Under the pieces are notes generated by a model. That model had not been told where the DNA came from. It did not search any database and saw nothing but the letters and a program-made list of their open reading frames with translations. Both the position numbers and the translations under genes were made by a program. DNA of 64,000 bases from Tessaracoccus sp. OS52 (GTDB lineage: Bacteria > Actinomycetota > Actinomycetes > Propionibacteriales > Propionibacteriaceae): assembly GCF_020687685.1 (NCBI RefSeq), contig NZ_JAJEWM010000001.1, positions 186,001-250,000 of the forward strand, read 5' to 3'. Positions 48,001-55,945 of the stretch are shown here, in pieces. Each line of letters opens with the position of its first letter. Positions within the stretch are counted from its first letter, which is position 1.

Positions 48001-50105
48001 GCGATACCGGGGAAGGCGCCGTTGGCGTGCTGGGTGTCGCGCAGGTCCGTCAGCCACTTGGTCAGGAACATCTGCGAGTCCATGTTGTAGTTCGCCGTGT
48101 TGGAGAAGACGTTGATGTCGCCGGTCCAGCCCAGGCGCTCGTCGCGGGCCGGGGTGTCGGTGGGAATGGACAGGAAGTTGCCGCGCTGGCCCCACAGGAT
48201 GTTGCTCTGTAGCTGGTTGACCAGAGCCGAAGACGTGGTGAGGCGACCCGTGAGCTCGTTGTCCGTGCCCACGACCACGCCGGTGATCGCCGATGCCGGG
48301 GGTGCTTCGTCGAGGCCGGTGATCTCCACGTACCGGAAGCCGTGGAACGTGAACTTGGGCTCCCACGTCTCCTCCTCGGACGTGGCGAGGGTGTAGTAGT
48401 CGGTCGCCTTCGCGCTGCGGTAGTTGGCCGTGTAGAGGGAGCCGTCGGGGTTCAGGACCTCCGCGACGCGGATGCGGACGGTCTGGCCCGGCCTCCCGGA
48501 GACCGCGATGCGGACGTGGCCCACCATGTTCTGCCCGAGGTCGTAGACGAAGGCGCCGGGCGTGGGGGAGGGGAGGGACTCGGCCTCGAGCTCCTGGGTC
48601 ACCCGCACTGGCGGGTCCACCTGGGCCTGGAGCGCGGCCGCGGAGCGCGGGCGAACCGCGACGCCACGCCAGGCGCTCTGGTCGTAACCGGGTTCGTCCC
48701 AGGCGCCGAGGGCGTTGGCGCGGCGGGCGTCGTAGGACTCACCGTCCAGGAGGTCCGCGGCGGTGATCGGGCCATCAGTGGTGCGCCAGCTGCCGTCGGT
48801 TGCCACCACCTGGCTCGTGCCGTCGGTGAACGTCACGTGCAGGCGCGCGATCAGCGAGGTCTGGGTGCCGTAGTTGTTGCCACCGAACATGCCGACGTTG
48901 CCTGAGTACCAGCCGCGGCCGAGTTCGGCCCCGAAGGCGTTGTCCCCCGTGCTGAGCAACTCGGTGACGTCGTAGGTCTGGTACTGGATGCGGGTGCGGT
49001 AGTCCGTCCAGCCGGGCGCCAGCTGGTGGTCGCCCACGCGCTGGCCGTTGAGGCGCAACTCGTAGATGCCGCGTGCGGTGGCGTAGATGCGAGCCGACTC
49101 GACGCTCTTGCCGAGGGTGAACTCCTTGCGGAGGACCGGTACGTCGTTGCCGACCGCAACCCAGGCCTCAGTGTTGCCGCTGACCTCAAGCGCGCCGTCG
49201 GACACGGTCCCGGCGGTGAAGGTGCGGTCGTTGTCGGGGAAACTGGTCTGCGCGAGGACGTCGCCGTCGGCCGTGGTGACGGTGACGTCGTCGACGGTGC
49301 CCCGCTCCGTGCCACTGGTGCGGAAGCCGGCCAGCCCGGGGCCGGGGAAGGTGGAGTCCGTGCGCGTGTCGACGACGGTGCCGTCGACGCTCGTGGTGAT
49401 GGTGGCGCCGTCGACGGTGAAGGAGTACTCATGGGCGGCCGAGAAGTCGAAGCCGGCGGGGAAGGCGGTGGGGGTCAGTACGGTCCAGGCGCCGTTCACC
49501 CGCACGTGGGGACGCAGTGCCCGGGACGCTTCGCTGATCTGCCACATGTAGGTGTTGGACCCGTCCCTGCCGCGCAGGAATACGCCGAGGGCGCCCACGA
49601 TTTCGGAGCCGGTGAAGGTGACCGTGTAGTCGGTCCACTCCGACAGCTGGGTGTCCGCGCCGATCCACTCGGCCCCCGCCCAGTCGTCGTCGGTGGCCAG
49701 CGCGGTCTCGAACGAGGCGGGCTCGCTCCAGGCCGACGGCGTGCCCGAGTCGTCCCAGATCCGGACCCGCCACGAGTACGACGTCGAGGGTGACAGTGCC
49801 GGGCCGGTGTAGCGAACCTCGGTGGACTCGCCCGATTCGACCCGTCCCGTGTCCCAGACGACGGCTCCGACGGTGCTCACCTCCAGTTGGTAGGCCTGCT
49901 GGGTGACCGCTCTCGCGGGGGATTCCAGTTGCCAGCCGAAGCGCACGTCCCCGACCGGCACTCCGAGGGGCTCGGCGAAGGAATTGGTGCGCAGACCCGC
50001 GACCGCGACCTCGTCGGCGTGGGCTGCTGGTGCGAGTCCGGAGAGGCCGGCCAAGGAGACCACGAAGGCCATGAGGAGTACGAGGAGACGACGAGCACGA
50101 CGCAT
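45018..50105 (-). CDS. Secreted multidomain alpha-L-rhamnosidase (GH78)
   Basis: About 1,695 residues. Signal peptide (RRLLVLLMAFVVSLAG...AHA), then a fibronectin-like domain, a jelly-roll insert of the concanavalin type (WTDYTVTFTG...), the rhamnosidase N-domain (ARGIYELRLNGQRVGDHQLAPG), and the catalytic six-hairpin domain with TDTPARDERLGWTGD and NGAFPGIAP. After a helical linker (about 1,150-1,230) come NEW3-type Ig domains and a C-terminal F5/8 type C (discoidin-like) carbohydrate-binding domain. It releases rhamnose from plant or microbial glycans outside the cell. There is no sorting motif at the C-terminus. The ATG at 50105 is chosen over the in-frame GTG at 50126. Confidence 0.92.
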   Translation of the reverse strand: MRRARRLLVLLMAFVVSLAGLSGLAPAAHADEVAVAGLRTNSFAEPLGVPVGDVRFGWQLESPARAVTQQAYQLEVSTVGAVVWDTGRVESGESTEVRYTGPALSPSTSYSWRVRIWDDSGTPSAWSEPASFETALATDDDWAGAEWIGADTQLSEWTDYTVTFTGSEIVGALGVFLRGRDGSNTYMWQISEASRALRPHVRVNGAWTVLTPTAFPAGFDFSAAHEYSFTVDGATITTSVDGTVVDTRTDSTFPGPGLAGFRTSGTERGTVDDVTVTTADGDVLAQTSFPDNDRTFTAGTVSDGALEVSGNTEAWVAVGNDVPVLRKEFTLGKSVESARIYATARGIYELRLNGQRVGDHQLAPGWTDYRTRIQYQTYDVTELLSTGDNAFGAELGRGWYSGNVGMFGGNNYGTQTSLIARLHVTFTDGTSQVVATDGSWRTTDGPITAADLLDGESYDARRANALGAWDEPGYDQSAWRGVAVRPRSAAALQAQVDPPVRVTQELEAESLPSPTPGAFVYDLGQNMVGHVRIAVSGRPGQTVRIRVAEVLNPDGSLYTANYRSAKATDYYTLATSEEETWEPKFTFHGFRYVEITGLDEAPPASAITGVVVGTDNELTGRLTTSSALVNQLQSNILWGQRGNFLSIPTDTPARDERLGWTGDINVFSNTANYNMDSQMFLTKWLTDLRDTQHANGAFPGIAPVVPGRFDGGYGSAGWADAGMHVPFSVWQAYGDQSVLEANYDAMKRFADYLLASSNNYIRNVGGYNDWLNLDDDTPATVIDTAFVAKSLGEFVRVAEQLGHDGDVATYAAHHAAVKTAFAEAFISADGTVRGDSQTAYILTIMNDLIPAGMEEQVAAQFVETLERRDFHLSTGFLGVDGLLPALTKIGRSDISYILLQNTDYPSWGYEIGKGATTIWERWNSIMPDGSFGPVSMNSFNHYAYGAVGEWMYRTMAGVSALEPGYRKVLVAPQPGDGITWVDYELDTPYGTVGSSWRFDDAGAIVMDVTIPANATAEVRVPTTSRWAVTEGGLPAASVSGIEFLGIADGAARFALGSGSYSFGIDEVLGQLGDTRELGQLFQQVSEALAAGTISQPEADLLTGYALQIIDKADKAWDSYLAGGDAKAAMFAQQALKAIQQAAESTDEAALLETLETARARISAGSATLAGASVSLTAEPDELFPGDTSTVTVRLANAGERDLQDSAARISAPAGWQVTQVTALPGTVKPGTQSVGTYRLVAPADAEPGLHDLSATVAYRLGATTVSLPVYAPVRVPAPVTVGDVTVSPDTANPGDEVTVTAELVNRSGTGRSGSLAVGSPGWEGATASYDVGPGATQVVTATLTVPWTVTAGGAVVTASVGDADGESGTGSVTVDIGTSPALYTDHMDLGLANSEAAHALTASQHSGTNVEAGLTRRYTHSSFPGGWFEFDVVVPEGQPFVLRAVETYDQAQRKTYDVSIDGVVVHQRRYQRTAGGVGTVIYQFEVDGATPGPDGTVRVRFQDVEADYDPSIADVWVLPLRTGLDSATNALTGSVVTAGSSLEAPPAWSRNNAVDGKRESLAGGAKGYTSQATSTAASVQWLAFDLGSEQRLDTVTLFPRTETADDRAGDGTSGAHFPKDFTIDVSPDGAAWTTVLTVTDQPHPGIRPQSFSFDAVAARHVRVHATELGQPTLEEGQLGFHRMQLAEVEAFLLGG

Positions 50106-50126
50106 TGGGAGACCCACTTTCGACAC

Positions 50127-50138
50127 TGAAACGATTCA
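50127..50138. promoter_or_regulatory. Candidate LacI-type operator upstream of the rhamnosidase gene
   Basis: TGAAACGATTCA, read on the other strand as TGAATCGTTTCA, is a near-perfect CG-centred palindrome like known LacI/GalR operators. It lies 22 bp ahead of the rhamnosidase start, where a repressor would block transcription. No LacI gene is in the window. Confidence 0.5.
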
Positions 50139-50255
50139 TCCCGGAACGTCAACATCCTACGTACGCAGAAGGTCATTTCGAGCCGTTGCGAGCAACTGAC
50201 CTTCACCGCTGATCGGTGCAATTTTGGCCTCCGGGGCTTGGCCCCCCGAGGCCAT

Positions 50256-50332
50256 GGGATTCCAGAGCACGAACTCGGCGTGTCATGGACGGGAGCTGTC
50301 CATGACACGCCGGGTTTGCGTCCTGGAATCCC
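50256..50332. repeat. Long nested palindrome (REP-like) between the rhamnosidase and cutC genes
   Basis: An inner perfect 14-bp stem GGCGTGTCATGGAC / GTCCATGACACGCC (50277-50290 and 50298-50311, loop GGGAGCT) is enclosed by an outer 10-bp stem GGGATTCCAG / CTGGAATCCC (50256-50265 and 50323-50332), with 11 partly pairing bases on each side between. The remaining part of this 334-bp gap shows nothing coding. Confidence 0.88.
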
Positions 50333-50439
50333 ACCGGCCAAAGAACGACCGGTGCCGAGGACCGCATCCCCCCAGCACAGAACCCCGAGAACCCACGTGC
50401 CTTCGGGGTCCAACGAAGGTTGTGCGGCACAATCAGGCC

Positions 50440-51150
50440 ATGAGCACGCTGGAGGTCATCGCACTGCACGCTTCGGACGCGGAGCGCGCTGAGGCCGGGG
50501 GAGCCGACCGCATCGAGTTGCTGGGCACGATGGACCACGACGGCCTCTCGCCCGAGCCGCTGATGGTCGACAAGGTCCGTCGCGCGACCAGTATCCACAT
50601 CCGTCCCATGGTTCGGCTCCGAGAGGGCTTCCGCACCGACGGCGGGGAGGTCGTCCGCCTCAAGGGACTCGTCGAGAGCTACCTCGACGCCGGGGCCGAC
50701 GGCGTGGTGTTCGGGTTCCTGGACGGTCACAACAACGTCGACGTCGAGGTGGTGACGGAACTCGCAGGCGAGGGCGACTGGCCCTGGACCTTCCACCGCG
50801 CCGTCGACAACTGCCTCAACCTCGACGACGCCTGGGAACGACTTCTGCAGTTGCCGCGGCTCGACCAGGTCCTGACCGCCGGGTCCGCTCGCGGCGTGGA
50901 GCAGGGTCTCGACGAGTTGATCAGGCGCGCCCGGGGCGACGAACGCGTCGCCGGGCTCATCATGGCCGGCGGCGGTCTGCGCCCCGAGCATGTCCCATGG
51001 CTGGTGCGCGCGGGCGTGCGGGCATTCCACATCGGGAGCTCCGCCCGCCCCGGTGGCTCCTTCAAGGCCTACGTCGACTCCGACCTGGTCCGGGCCTGGC
51101 GGCACCTGATCGATGACACCGTGCGCCACGAGCGACAGCGGGTCCAGTGA
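50440..51150 (+). CDS. cutC: CutC family protein
   Basis: A 236-residue TIM-barrel protein of the CutC family: EVIALHASDAERAEAGGADRIELL, HIRPMVR, GADGVVFGFLDG, WTFHRAVDNC and IMAGGGLRPEHV match the conserved strands. CutC was linked to copper homeostasis, but that role is disputed and the molecular function is open. The Nudix gene follows with a GTGA overlap, so they form an operon. Confidence 0.92.
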   Translation: MSTLEVIALHASDAERAEAGGADRIELLGTMDHDGLSPEPLMVDKVRRATSIHIRPMVRLREGFRTDGGEVVRLKGLVESYLDAGADGVVFGFLDGHNNVDVEVVTELAGEGDWPWTFHRAVDNCLNLDDAWERLLQLPRLDQVLTAGSARGVEQGLDELIRRARGDERVAGLIMAGGGLRPEHVPWLVRAGVRAFHIGSSARPGGSFKAYVDSDLVRAWRHLIDDTVRHERQRVQ

Positions 51151-51698
51151 CGCGTCGCATCCAGCATCGCAGGGGAGCCAGGTTGCTGGTGCTCTCCGAC
51201 GACTCGATCCTGTTGCTGGCTGATTCAGACCCGGGAGTGCCTGGTTCTGGCTGGTGGGTGACACCCGGCGGCGGCATCGACGACGGCGAGGACGCGCGCG
51301 AGGCCGCAGCCAGGGAGGCGCATGAGGAGACCGGTCTGCCGGTGCGGACCGACGACGTCGAGGGGCCGGTCGCGGTGCGGGTGGTCGTCCACGGCTACTC
51401 CGATCGGATCCTGTGCCAGCACGAGACGTTCTTCAAGGCTCGGGTCGAGCGCTTCGACCCGGAGCCGGTCGCCTGGTCGGACAGGGAGCGGGAACGGCTG
51501 CAGGGCTTCCGGTGGTGGCCGACGGCGGAACTCCCCGAGCCGCTGTGGCCTGCCACCCTTCGCACGCTCATTGACTGGGACGGGGCAGGCGCGCTTGACC
51601 TCGGCACGATGGACGAGTCGACGGTGCCCCTGACCGCGCAGGAGCGCGAACGGGTGTCGGACTACCTGCGCGGCGTCGGGTTCTTCCGCAACCCGTAG
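51147..51698 (+). CDS. Nudix hydrolase
   Basis: A 183-residue protein with a full Nudix box: GGGIDDGEDAREAAAREAHEETGL (about residues 41-64), containing the magnesium-binding REAHEE core. Nudix enzymes hydrolyse nucleoside diphosphates linked to another group; the substrate is not evident. Start is the GTG overlapping the cutC stop. Its 3' end overlaps that of the convergent gene by 37 bp. Confidence 0.92.
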   Translation: MTRRIQHRRGARLLVLSDDSILLLADSDPGVPGSGWWVTPGGGIDDGEDAREAAAREAHEETGLPVRTDDVEGPVAVRVVVHGYSDRILCQHETFFKARVERFDPEPVAWSDRERERLQGFRWWPTAELPEPLWPATLRTLIDWDGAGALDLGTMDESTVPLTAQERERVSDYLRGVGFFRNP

Positions 51699-52426
51699 GC
51701 CGCCCAGAAGACGAAGCCGAACGCCAGCAGACCGCTGAGGCCATTGAGGGACTCGGGTGGCAGGACCGCGGTGAGGAGCAGCAGGGCGCCGCCAGTCCAG
51801 CACGCGGTGACGCCGAACGAACCGGTGAGCGCCTTGGTGCGCAGCCCCAGGAGCCCCGAGACCAGGATGAACCAGGGCGCGGTGCCGGGCACGATGACAC
51901 CCAGGGCAAGCGCGACCATCGCGAGGATCAGGAGTGTGCGCAGCGGCTTCGGGTCGAACGGAGGCCGGGTGGTCTGGAACATGGGACCGGGCATTCCCGG
52001 TGGCAGCGCCTGCGCGCCAGGGACCGGGGGCGGGAAGTCGACGGGGAGGGCCACGGGAGCCCCCACCGGCGGCGGCAACGGGTCCCCGGTGGGGGGCGGC
52101 AACTCCTGGGAACCGGCGCCGGCGGTGTAGGTGTGGAAGGGCAGGCGCGGATCGCGCTCCCCGGCATGGGACTCCGGGGTGGCCGTCATCGTCGCCGCGA
52201 CGGTGCGGAAGGGTTCGGAAGGATTACGGCTCGCAGGCGGGTCGGTCCGGATCTGGTCCAGCGGAGGCTGCGGGGCGGACGGGGCGAATCCCTGCGGTGG
52301 CGGGACAGGACCGGCCGTGCGGGCGAGCTGGGGCTCGGCGACGCTCAGCGGGTCCACCTCCGGGGAGGCGAACCCGTCGGGTCGCTCGGTGGGTGCATAG
52401 GCTGCACCGTCGGTCCAACTGGCCAT
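51662..52426 (-). CDS. Proline-rich membrane protein, unknown
   Basis: A 254-residue protein. The first ~165 residues are Pro-rich and probably disordered (PPPTGDPLPPPVGAP), followed by three or four membrane helices (TLLILAMVALALGVIV, WFILVSGLLGL, TACWTGGALLLLTAVL, LSGLLAFGFVFWAAYGL) and a short basic tail. I do not recognise the family. It overlaps the Nudix gene tail to tail. Confidence 0.75.
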   Translation of the reverse strand: MASWTDGAAYAPTERPDGFASPEVDPLSVAEPQLARTAGPVPPPQGFAPSAPQPPLDQIRTDPPASRNPSEPFRTVAATMTATPESHAGERDPRLPFHTYTAGAGSQELPPPTGDPLPPPVGAPVALPVDFPPPVPGAQALPPGMPGPMFQTTRPPFDPKPLRTLLILAMVALALGVIVPGTAPWFILVSGLLGLRTKALTGSFGVTACWTGGALLLLTAVLPPESLNGLSGLLAFGFVFWAAYGLRKNPTPRR

Positions 52427-52566
52427 GGGCCCATCCTACGGGCCCGACGCGCAACGCACCTGCTCAGTTGGGCCTCCCGGGGCCGCTCGGCTGTCCCCGC
52501 CGGAGCCCGGAGGGATAGATTCGACAGGAAGTTCAGCCCACTCGGGCCCGGGAATCAGGAGCAGGC

Positions 52567-53382
52567 ATGGAAGTGGTCATTTGTTCGGACGACGCCGAGG
52601 TCGGTGCCGTCGCGGCGGATCGGGTCATTTCCGCGCTTGAGGGCAACCAGACCCCCGTGCTGGGCGTCGCGACCGGCAGTTCCCCGATCCGGCTGTACGA
52701 GGAACTGGCCCGCAGGGCGCAGGCAGGGGAGGTGGACTTCTCCCATGGGCTGGCGTTCGCGCTGGACGAGTACGTCGGTATCCCGCCGGAGCACGAGCTC
52801 AGTTACAAGGAGACCATCCGACGCACCGTGCAGGTGCCCCTGGGTATGGACCCGGCCAGGGTGCGCGTGCCCAACGGCTTCGCCGTCGACCTGGCCGCTG
52901 CTGCCCGCGAGTACGACGACGCGATCGCCGGGGCCGGGGGAGTCGACGTCCAGATCCTCGGGATCGGCACGAACGGCCACATCGGTTTCAACGAGCCCAC
53001 GTCTTCGTTCTCTTCCCGTACCCGTGTGAAGACCCTGACGCGCCAGACCCGTGAGGACAACGCGCGCTTCTTCGCCGAGGGTGAGACGGTGCCGACGCAC
53101 TGTGTCACGCAGGGGCTGGGGACCATCATGGAGGCCAGGACGATAGTGATGGTGGCATCGGGCGCGCACAAGGCAGACGCCGTCGCCGCGATGGTGGAGG
53201 GCCCCGTCGCGGCCGTCTGCCCCGCGTCGATCCTGCAGTTCCATCCCAAGGTCCTCGTGGTGGTGGACGAGGCCGCGGGCGCCAGGCTGCGCTACGCCGA
53301 GTACTTCCGGGGCGCCGCCGCGGTGCCGTCGAACGGCAAGGGCGAGTCGGACGGGCCGCTGTCGAACGTTTCTGCTGGTTGA
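52567..53382 (+). CDS. nagB: Glucosamine-6-phosphate deaminase
   Basis: A 271-residue NagB, which converts glucosamine 6-phosphate to fructose 6-phosphate and ammonia. VLGVATGSSPIRLYEEL near the start, FALDEYVG with the catalytic Asp region, and GIGTNGHIGFNEP with the active-site His are all present. It lets the cell use amino sugars as carbon and nitrogen source and fits the sugar-catabolic genes downstream. No nagA is in the window. Confidence 0.95.
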   Translation: MEVVICSDDAEVGAVAADRVISALEGNQTPVLGVATGSSPIRLYEELARRAQAGEVDFSHGLAFALDEYVGIPPEHELSYKETIRRTVQVPLGMDPARVRVPNGFAVDLAAAAREYDDAIAGAGGVDVQILGIGTNGHIGFNEPTSSFSSRTRVKTLTRQTREDNARFFAEGETVPTHCVTQGLGTIMEARTIVMVASGAHKADAVAAMVEGPVAAVCPASILQFHPKVLVVVDEAAGARLRYAEYFRGAAAVPSNGKGESDGPLSNVSAG

Positions 53383-53437
53383 GGGGAGTCTCAGCGGCGC
53401 GATAGAGTGGGCGGTCGAGCAACCAGAGAAGCGAGGG

Positions 53438-53827
53438 ATGGCTGTGCCCACTGGAAAGGTGCGGTTCTACGACGCCGAGAAGGGCTTTGGTTTCATCACC
53501 AAGGACGGCGGCGGTGACGTCTACGTGCGCGCCAACGTCCTGCCCGCGGGAGTCACCTCCTTGAAGTCCGGCCAACGGGTCGAGTTCGGCGTGATGGACG
53601 GTCGCCGTGGTGAGCAGGCGTTGTCCCTTGAACTGATCGACGCGCCCCCCTCGTTGTCCAAGGCCGCCCGCAAGAAGCCCGAGCAGATGGCCGTCATAAT
53701 CGAGGACCTCATCCGGCTGCTCGACGACCTTGGCAACGGCTACCGCCATGGACGCCACCCTGACGAGAAGCATTCCGCGAACACGGCGCAACTCCTGCGC
53801 CGCGTCGCCGACGAACTGGAGTTGTGA
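53438..53827 (+). CDS. CspB-like cold shock protein with C-terminal extension
   Basis: A 129-residue protein. Residues 5-68 form a cold-shock domain with RNP1-like KGFGFITK and RNP2-like DVYVRANVL; the usual VFVH is altered to VYVR. A helical extension of ~60 residues follows, as in mycobacterial CspB. Cold-shock proteins bind single-stranded nucleic acid and act as RNA chaperones. The next gene starts on the stop (TGATG). Confidence 0.9.
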   Translation: MAVPTGKVRFYDAEKGFGFITKDGGGDVYVRANVLPAGVTSLKSGQRVEFGVMDGRRGEQALSLELIDAPPSLSKAARKKPEQMAVIIEDLIRLLDDLGNGYRHGRHPDEKHSANTAQLLRRVADELEL

Positions 53828-54597
53828 TGCCAGCACCCAAACTGGATGCAGTCGCGGCCGCCGCCGTCGACCTGGCCCGAGAGGCCGCGGTCGAACTCGC
53901 GGGCGAGGACGCCGTCGGCGAGCACCAGGGGGTGGTGGCTGAAGAGGGTGAACGACTGGTCACGCACTACTTCGAGGCGAACCTGCCCGGGTACCGGGAC
54001 TGGCACTGGGCGGTGACGGTGGTGCGGGCGGCACGCGCGAAGTCCCCGACGGTCAACGAGGTGGTCCTCCTGCCCAGGGCCTCCGCCCTCCTGGCCCCGA
54101 AATGGGTTCCCTGGGAGGAACGCATCGGGCCGGGTGACATCGGGCCGGGGATGCTCATGGCCACCCCGGACAACGACCCGCGGCTCGAACCTGGCTTCGC
54201 GGCCACGGACCTCCCGGTCGACGCCGACCCCACCGAGTGGGTGCAGTTGCGCTCAACTGTTTCCGAACTGGGGCTGGGGCGCGAGCGGCTGCTCTCCCGC
54301 TACGGCAGGGACCTGGCCGCCGAGCGCTGGCTGGCAGGACCTCCCGGGCCGGACAACGAGATCTCCCGCCAGGCGCCGGCGCCCTGCAAGACCTGCGCCT
54401 ACTTCGTGCCGCTGCGTGGCTCGCTGGGGACCCTCTTCGGCGCCTGCACGAACGAGTACTCGCCCTCCGACGCCCAGGTGGTGAGCCTGGACCACGGCTG
54501 CGGTGGGCACTCCGACGTGGTCGCCGCAGAGCGCGCCCGCGAGTTGCCCGCGCCGGTGTTCGACACCATCAGCGTGGACCAGACGATCTTCGACTGA
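53827..54597 (+). CDS. DUF3027 domain-containing protein
   Basis: A 256-residue protein of the DUF3027 family: HYFEANLPGYRDWHWAVTVVRAARAKSPTVNEVVLLP is characteristic. The C-terminus has a cysteine set (CKTCAYF ... GACTNEY ... HGCGGHS) that looks like a zinc ribbon. It sits directly behind the CspB-like gene, a pairing seen in other actinobacteria, so a nucleic-acid-related role is plausible but unproven. The ATG at 53827 is used; a GTG one codon earlier is possible. Confidence 0.85.
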   Translation: MPAPKLDAVAAAAVDLAREAAVELAGEDAVGEHQGVVAEEGERLVTHYFEANLPGYRDWHWAVTVVRAARAKSPTVNEVVLLPRASALLAPKWVPWEERIGPGDIGPGMLMATPDNDPRLEPGFAATDLPVDADPTEWVQLRSTVSELGLGRERLLSRYGRDLAAERWLAGPPGPDNEISRQAPAPCKTCAYFVPLRGSLGTLFGACTNEYSPSDAQVVSLDHGCGGHSDVVAAERARELPAPVFDTISVDQTIFD

Positions 54598-54619
54598 CGG
54601 CCGCAGCCGCCGTCGCGGG

Positions 54620-55945
54620 TCAGGCTTTGACCTCCGCGACGGCAACCGGGGCTCCACGCAGTGACTCAGGTACTTCGACGGACCCGTCCGTGACCCGGCC
54701 CTCCCCGGCGCCAAGCCACGCGACGGTGTCGCAGTGGGCCAGCTCCGTCGGCAGCGTCAGGCGACCGAGAGCCGGGTCGTCGGCGAAGCAGAAGACGCTC
54801 CCGTCGCTGCTGGTGTAGTGCACGTCCCCGTCGAGCGCGCGCAGCCACGGGCGGGATCCGAAGATCGCGCGGCCATTGACCTCAAGCCACTCCCCGAGTT
54901 CTTCCAGCGCCGCCAGCTGCAGGTCGGGGATGGACCCGTCGGCGCGGGGGCCGACGTTGAGCAGCAGGTTCCCGTTCTTTGACACCACGTCGACGAGGAA
55001 TCGGATGACCTCGGAACCGCTCATCGAGGCGTGCTCGTCTTCGACGCTGTTGTAGCCGAAGGAGAACCCGAGCCCCCGGCAGGCCTCCCACGGTTCAGGC
55101 TGGATGTCGGCGACGTGGCTGTACTCCCGCGTCAGGAAACCGTGGGCGGGGACGCCCCAGCGGTCATTGACGACCCCGTCGGGAACCTCACCCAGGTACT
55201 CGGAGAACAGCGAGGCAAGGCCGTGCGAGCCGTGGCCCTTGCCGCCGTCGGGCCACTCGATGTCGTTCCAGAGGACCTCGGGCGCGAAGCGCCGGACCAG
55301 TTCCAGCAACTGGTCCGCCGAGTACCGGGCGAACTCGACGTCGTTGCGGCGGAGCATGAACAGGTCCCGATCCGACTGGATGGCAGGCAGGTCGCTCACG
55401 TGCCAGTCGAGCGCCCCGGAGAAGTACACCCCGAACCGGGCCCCGGCCGCACGCACGGCGTCGTGGAGTTCCGCGATGACGTCGCGCCGGGGTCCCCTGC
55501 GGACGGTGTTGAACGGCGTGGTGGCGGTGTCCCACAGACAGAAGCCGTCGTGGTGCTTGGTGGTGGGGATGACGTACTTGGCGCCGGAGCGCAGCACCTG
55601 GTCGACGAGGACCGTGGCGTCGAAGCGCTCTGCCTGCCAGAGGTCCGCGAGGTCCTCGTACGTGGTCCCCGGGCCGTACGTCTGTACGTGGTGGCGCCTG
55701 GTGGGGCTGCCGTCGATCCGTACCGTGTTGGCGTACCACTCCGCGTACTGGTGTTGGGCGTACTCGTCCTCGGTGCTCACGATGCGGTCCCCGTGCAACT
55801 GCGCCCACGCCGGGACCGAATAGATGCCCCAGTGGATGAAGATCCCGAGCTTGGCGTCCCGGTACCAGGCAGGCACCTCGAGTGCCGGATAGGTGGGGGC
55901 GTCGTCGCCGAAGTCAGGGCCGGTGCGGGTGTCGAAGTTCAGCAT
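54620..55945 (-). CDS. Alpha-L-fucosidase, GH29, intracellular
   Basis: A 441-residue GH29 enzyme without signal peptide. AKLGIFIHWGIYSVPAWA (about 31-48), VIPTTKHHDGFCLWDTATTPFN (about 125-146), FGVYFSGALDW and the probable nucleophile Asp228 in LWNDIEWPDGGKG are the family stretches; LLLNVGPRADGSIPD is also typical. It removes fucose from imported oligosaccharides. The start overlaps the M81 gene by seven bases, so kinase - M81 - fucosidase form one operon. Confidence 0.93.
   Translation of the reverse strand: MLNFDTRTGPDFGDDAPTYPALEVPAWYRDAKLGIFIHWGIYSVPAWAQLHGDRIVSTEDEYAQHQYAEWYANTVRIDGSPTRRHHVQTYGPGTTYEDLADLWQAERFDATVLVDQVLRSGAKYVIPTTKHHDGFCLWDTATTPFNTVRRGPRRDVIAELHDAVRAAGARFGVYFSGALDWHVSDLPAIQSDRDLFMLRRNDVEFARYSADQLLELVRRFAPEVLWNDIEWPDGGKGHGSHGLASLFSEYLGEVPDGVVNDRWGVPAHGFLTREYSHVADIQPEPWEACRGLGFSFGYNSVEDEHASMSGSEVIRFLVDVVSKNGNLLLNVGPRADGSIPDLQLAALEELGEWLEVNGRAIFGSRPWLRALDGDVHYTSSDGSVFCFADDPALGRLTLPTELAHCDTVAWLGAGEGRVTDGSVEVPESLRGAPVAVAEVKA

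Noticed and set aside
45708..48212. An 834-codon open frame on the plus strand opposite the rhamnosidase gene
   Set aside because: High-GC genes leave long open antisense frames. The peptide is rich in Arg, Gly, His and Val without any motif, while the minus strand encodes a convincing GH78 protein.
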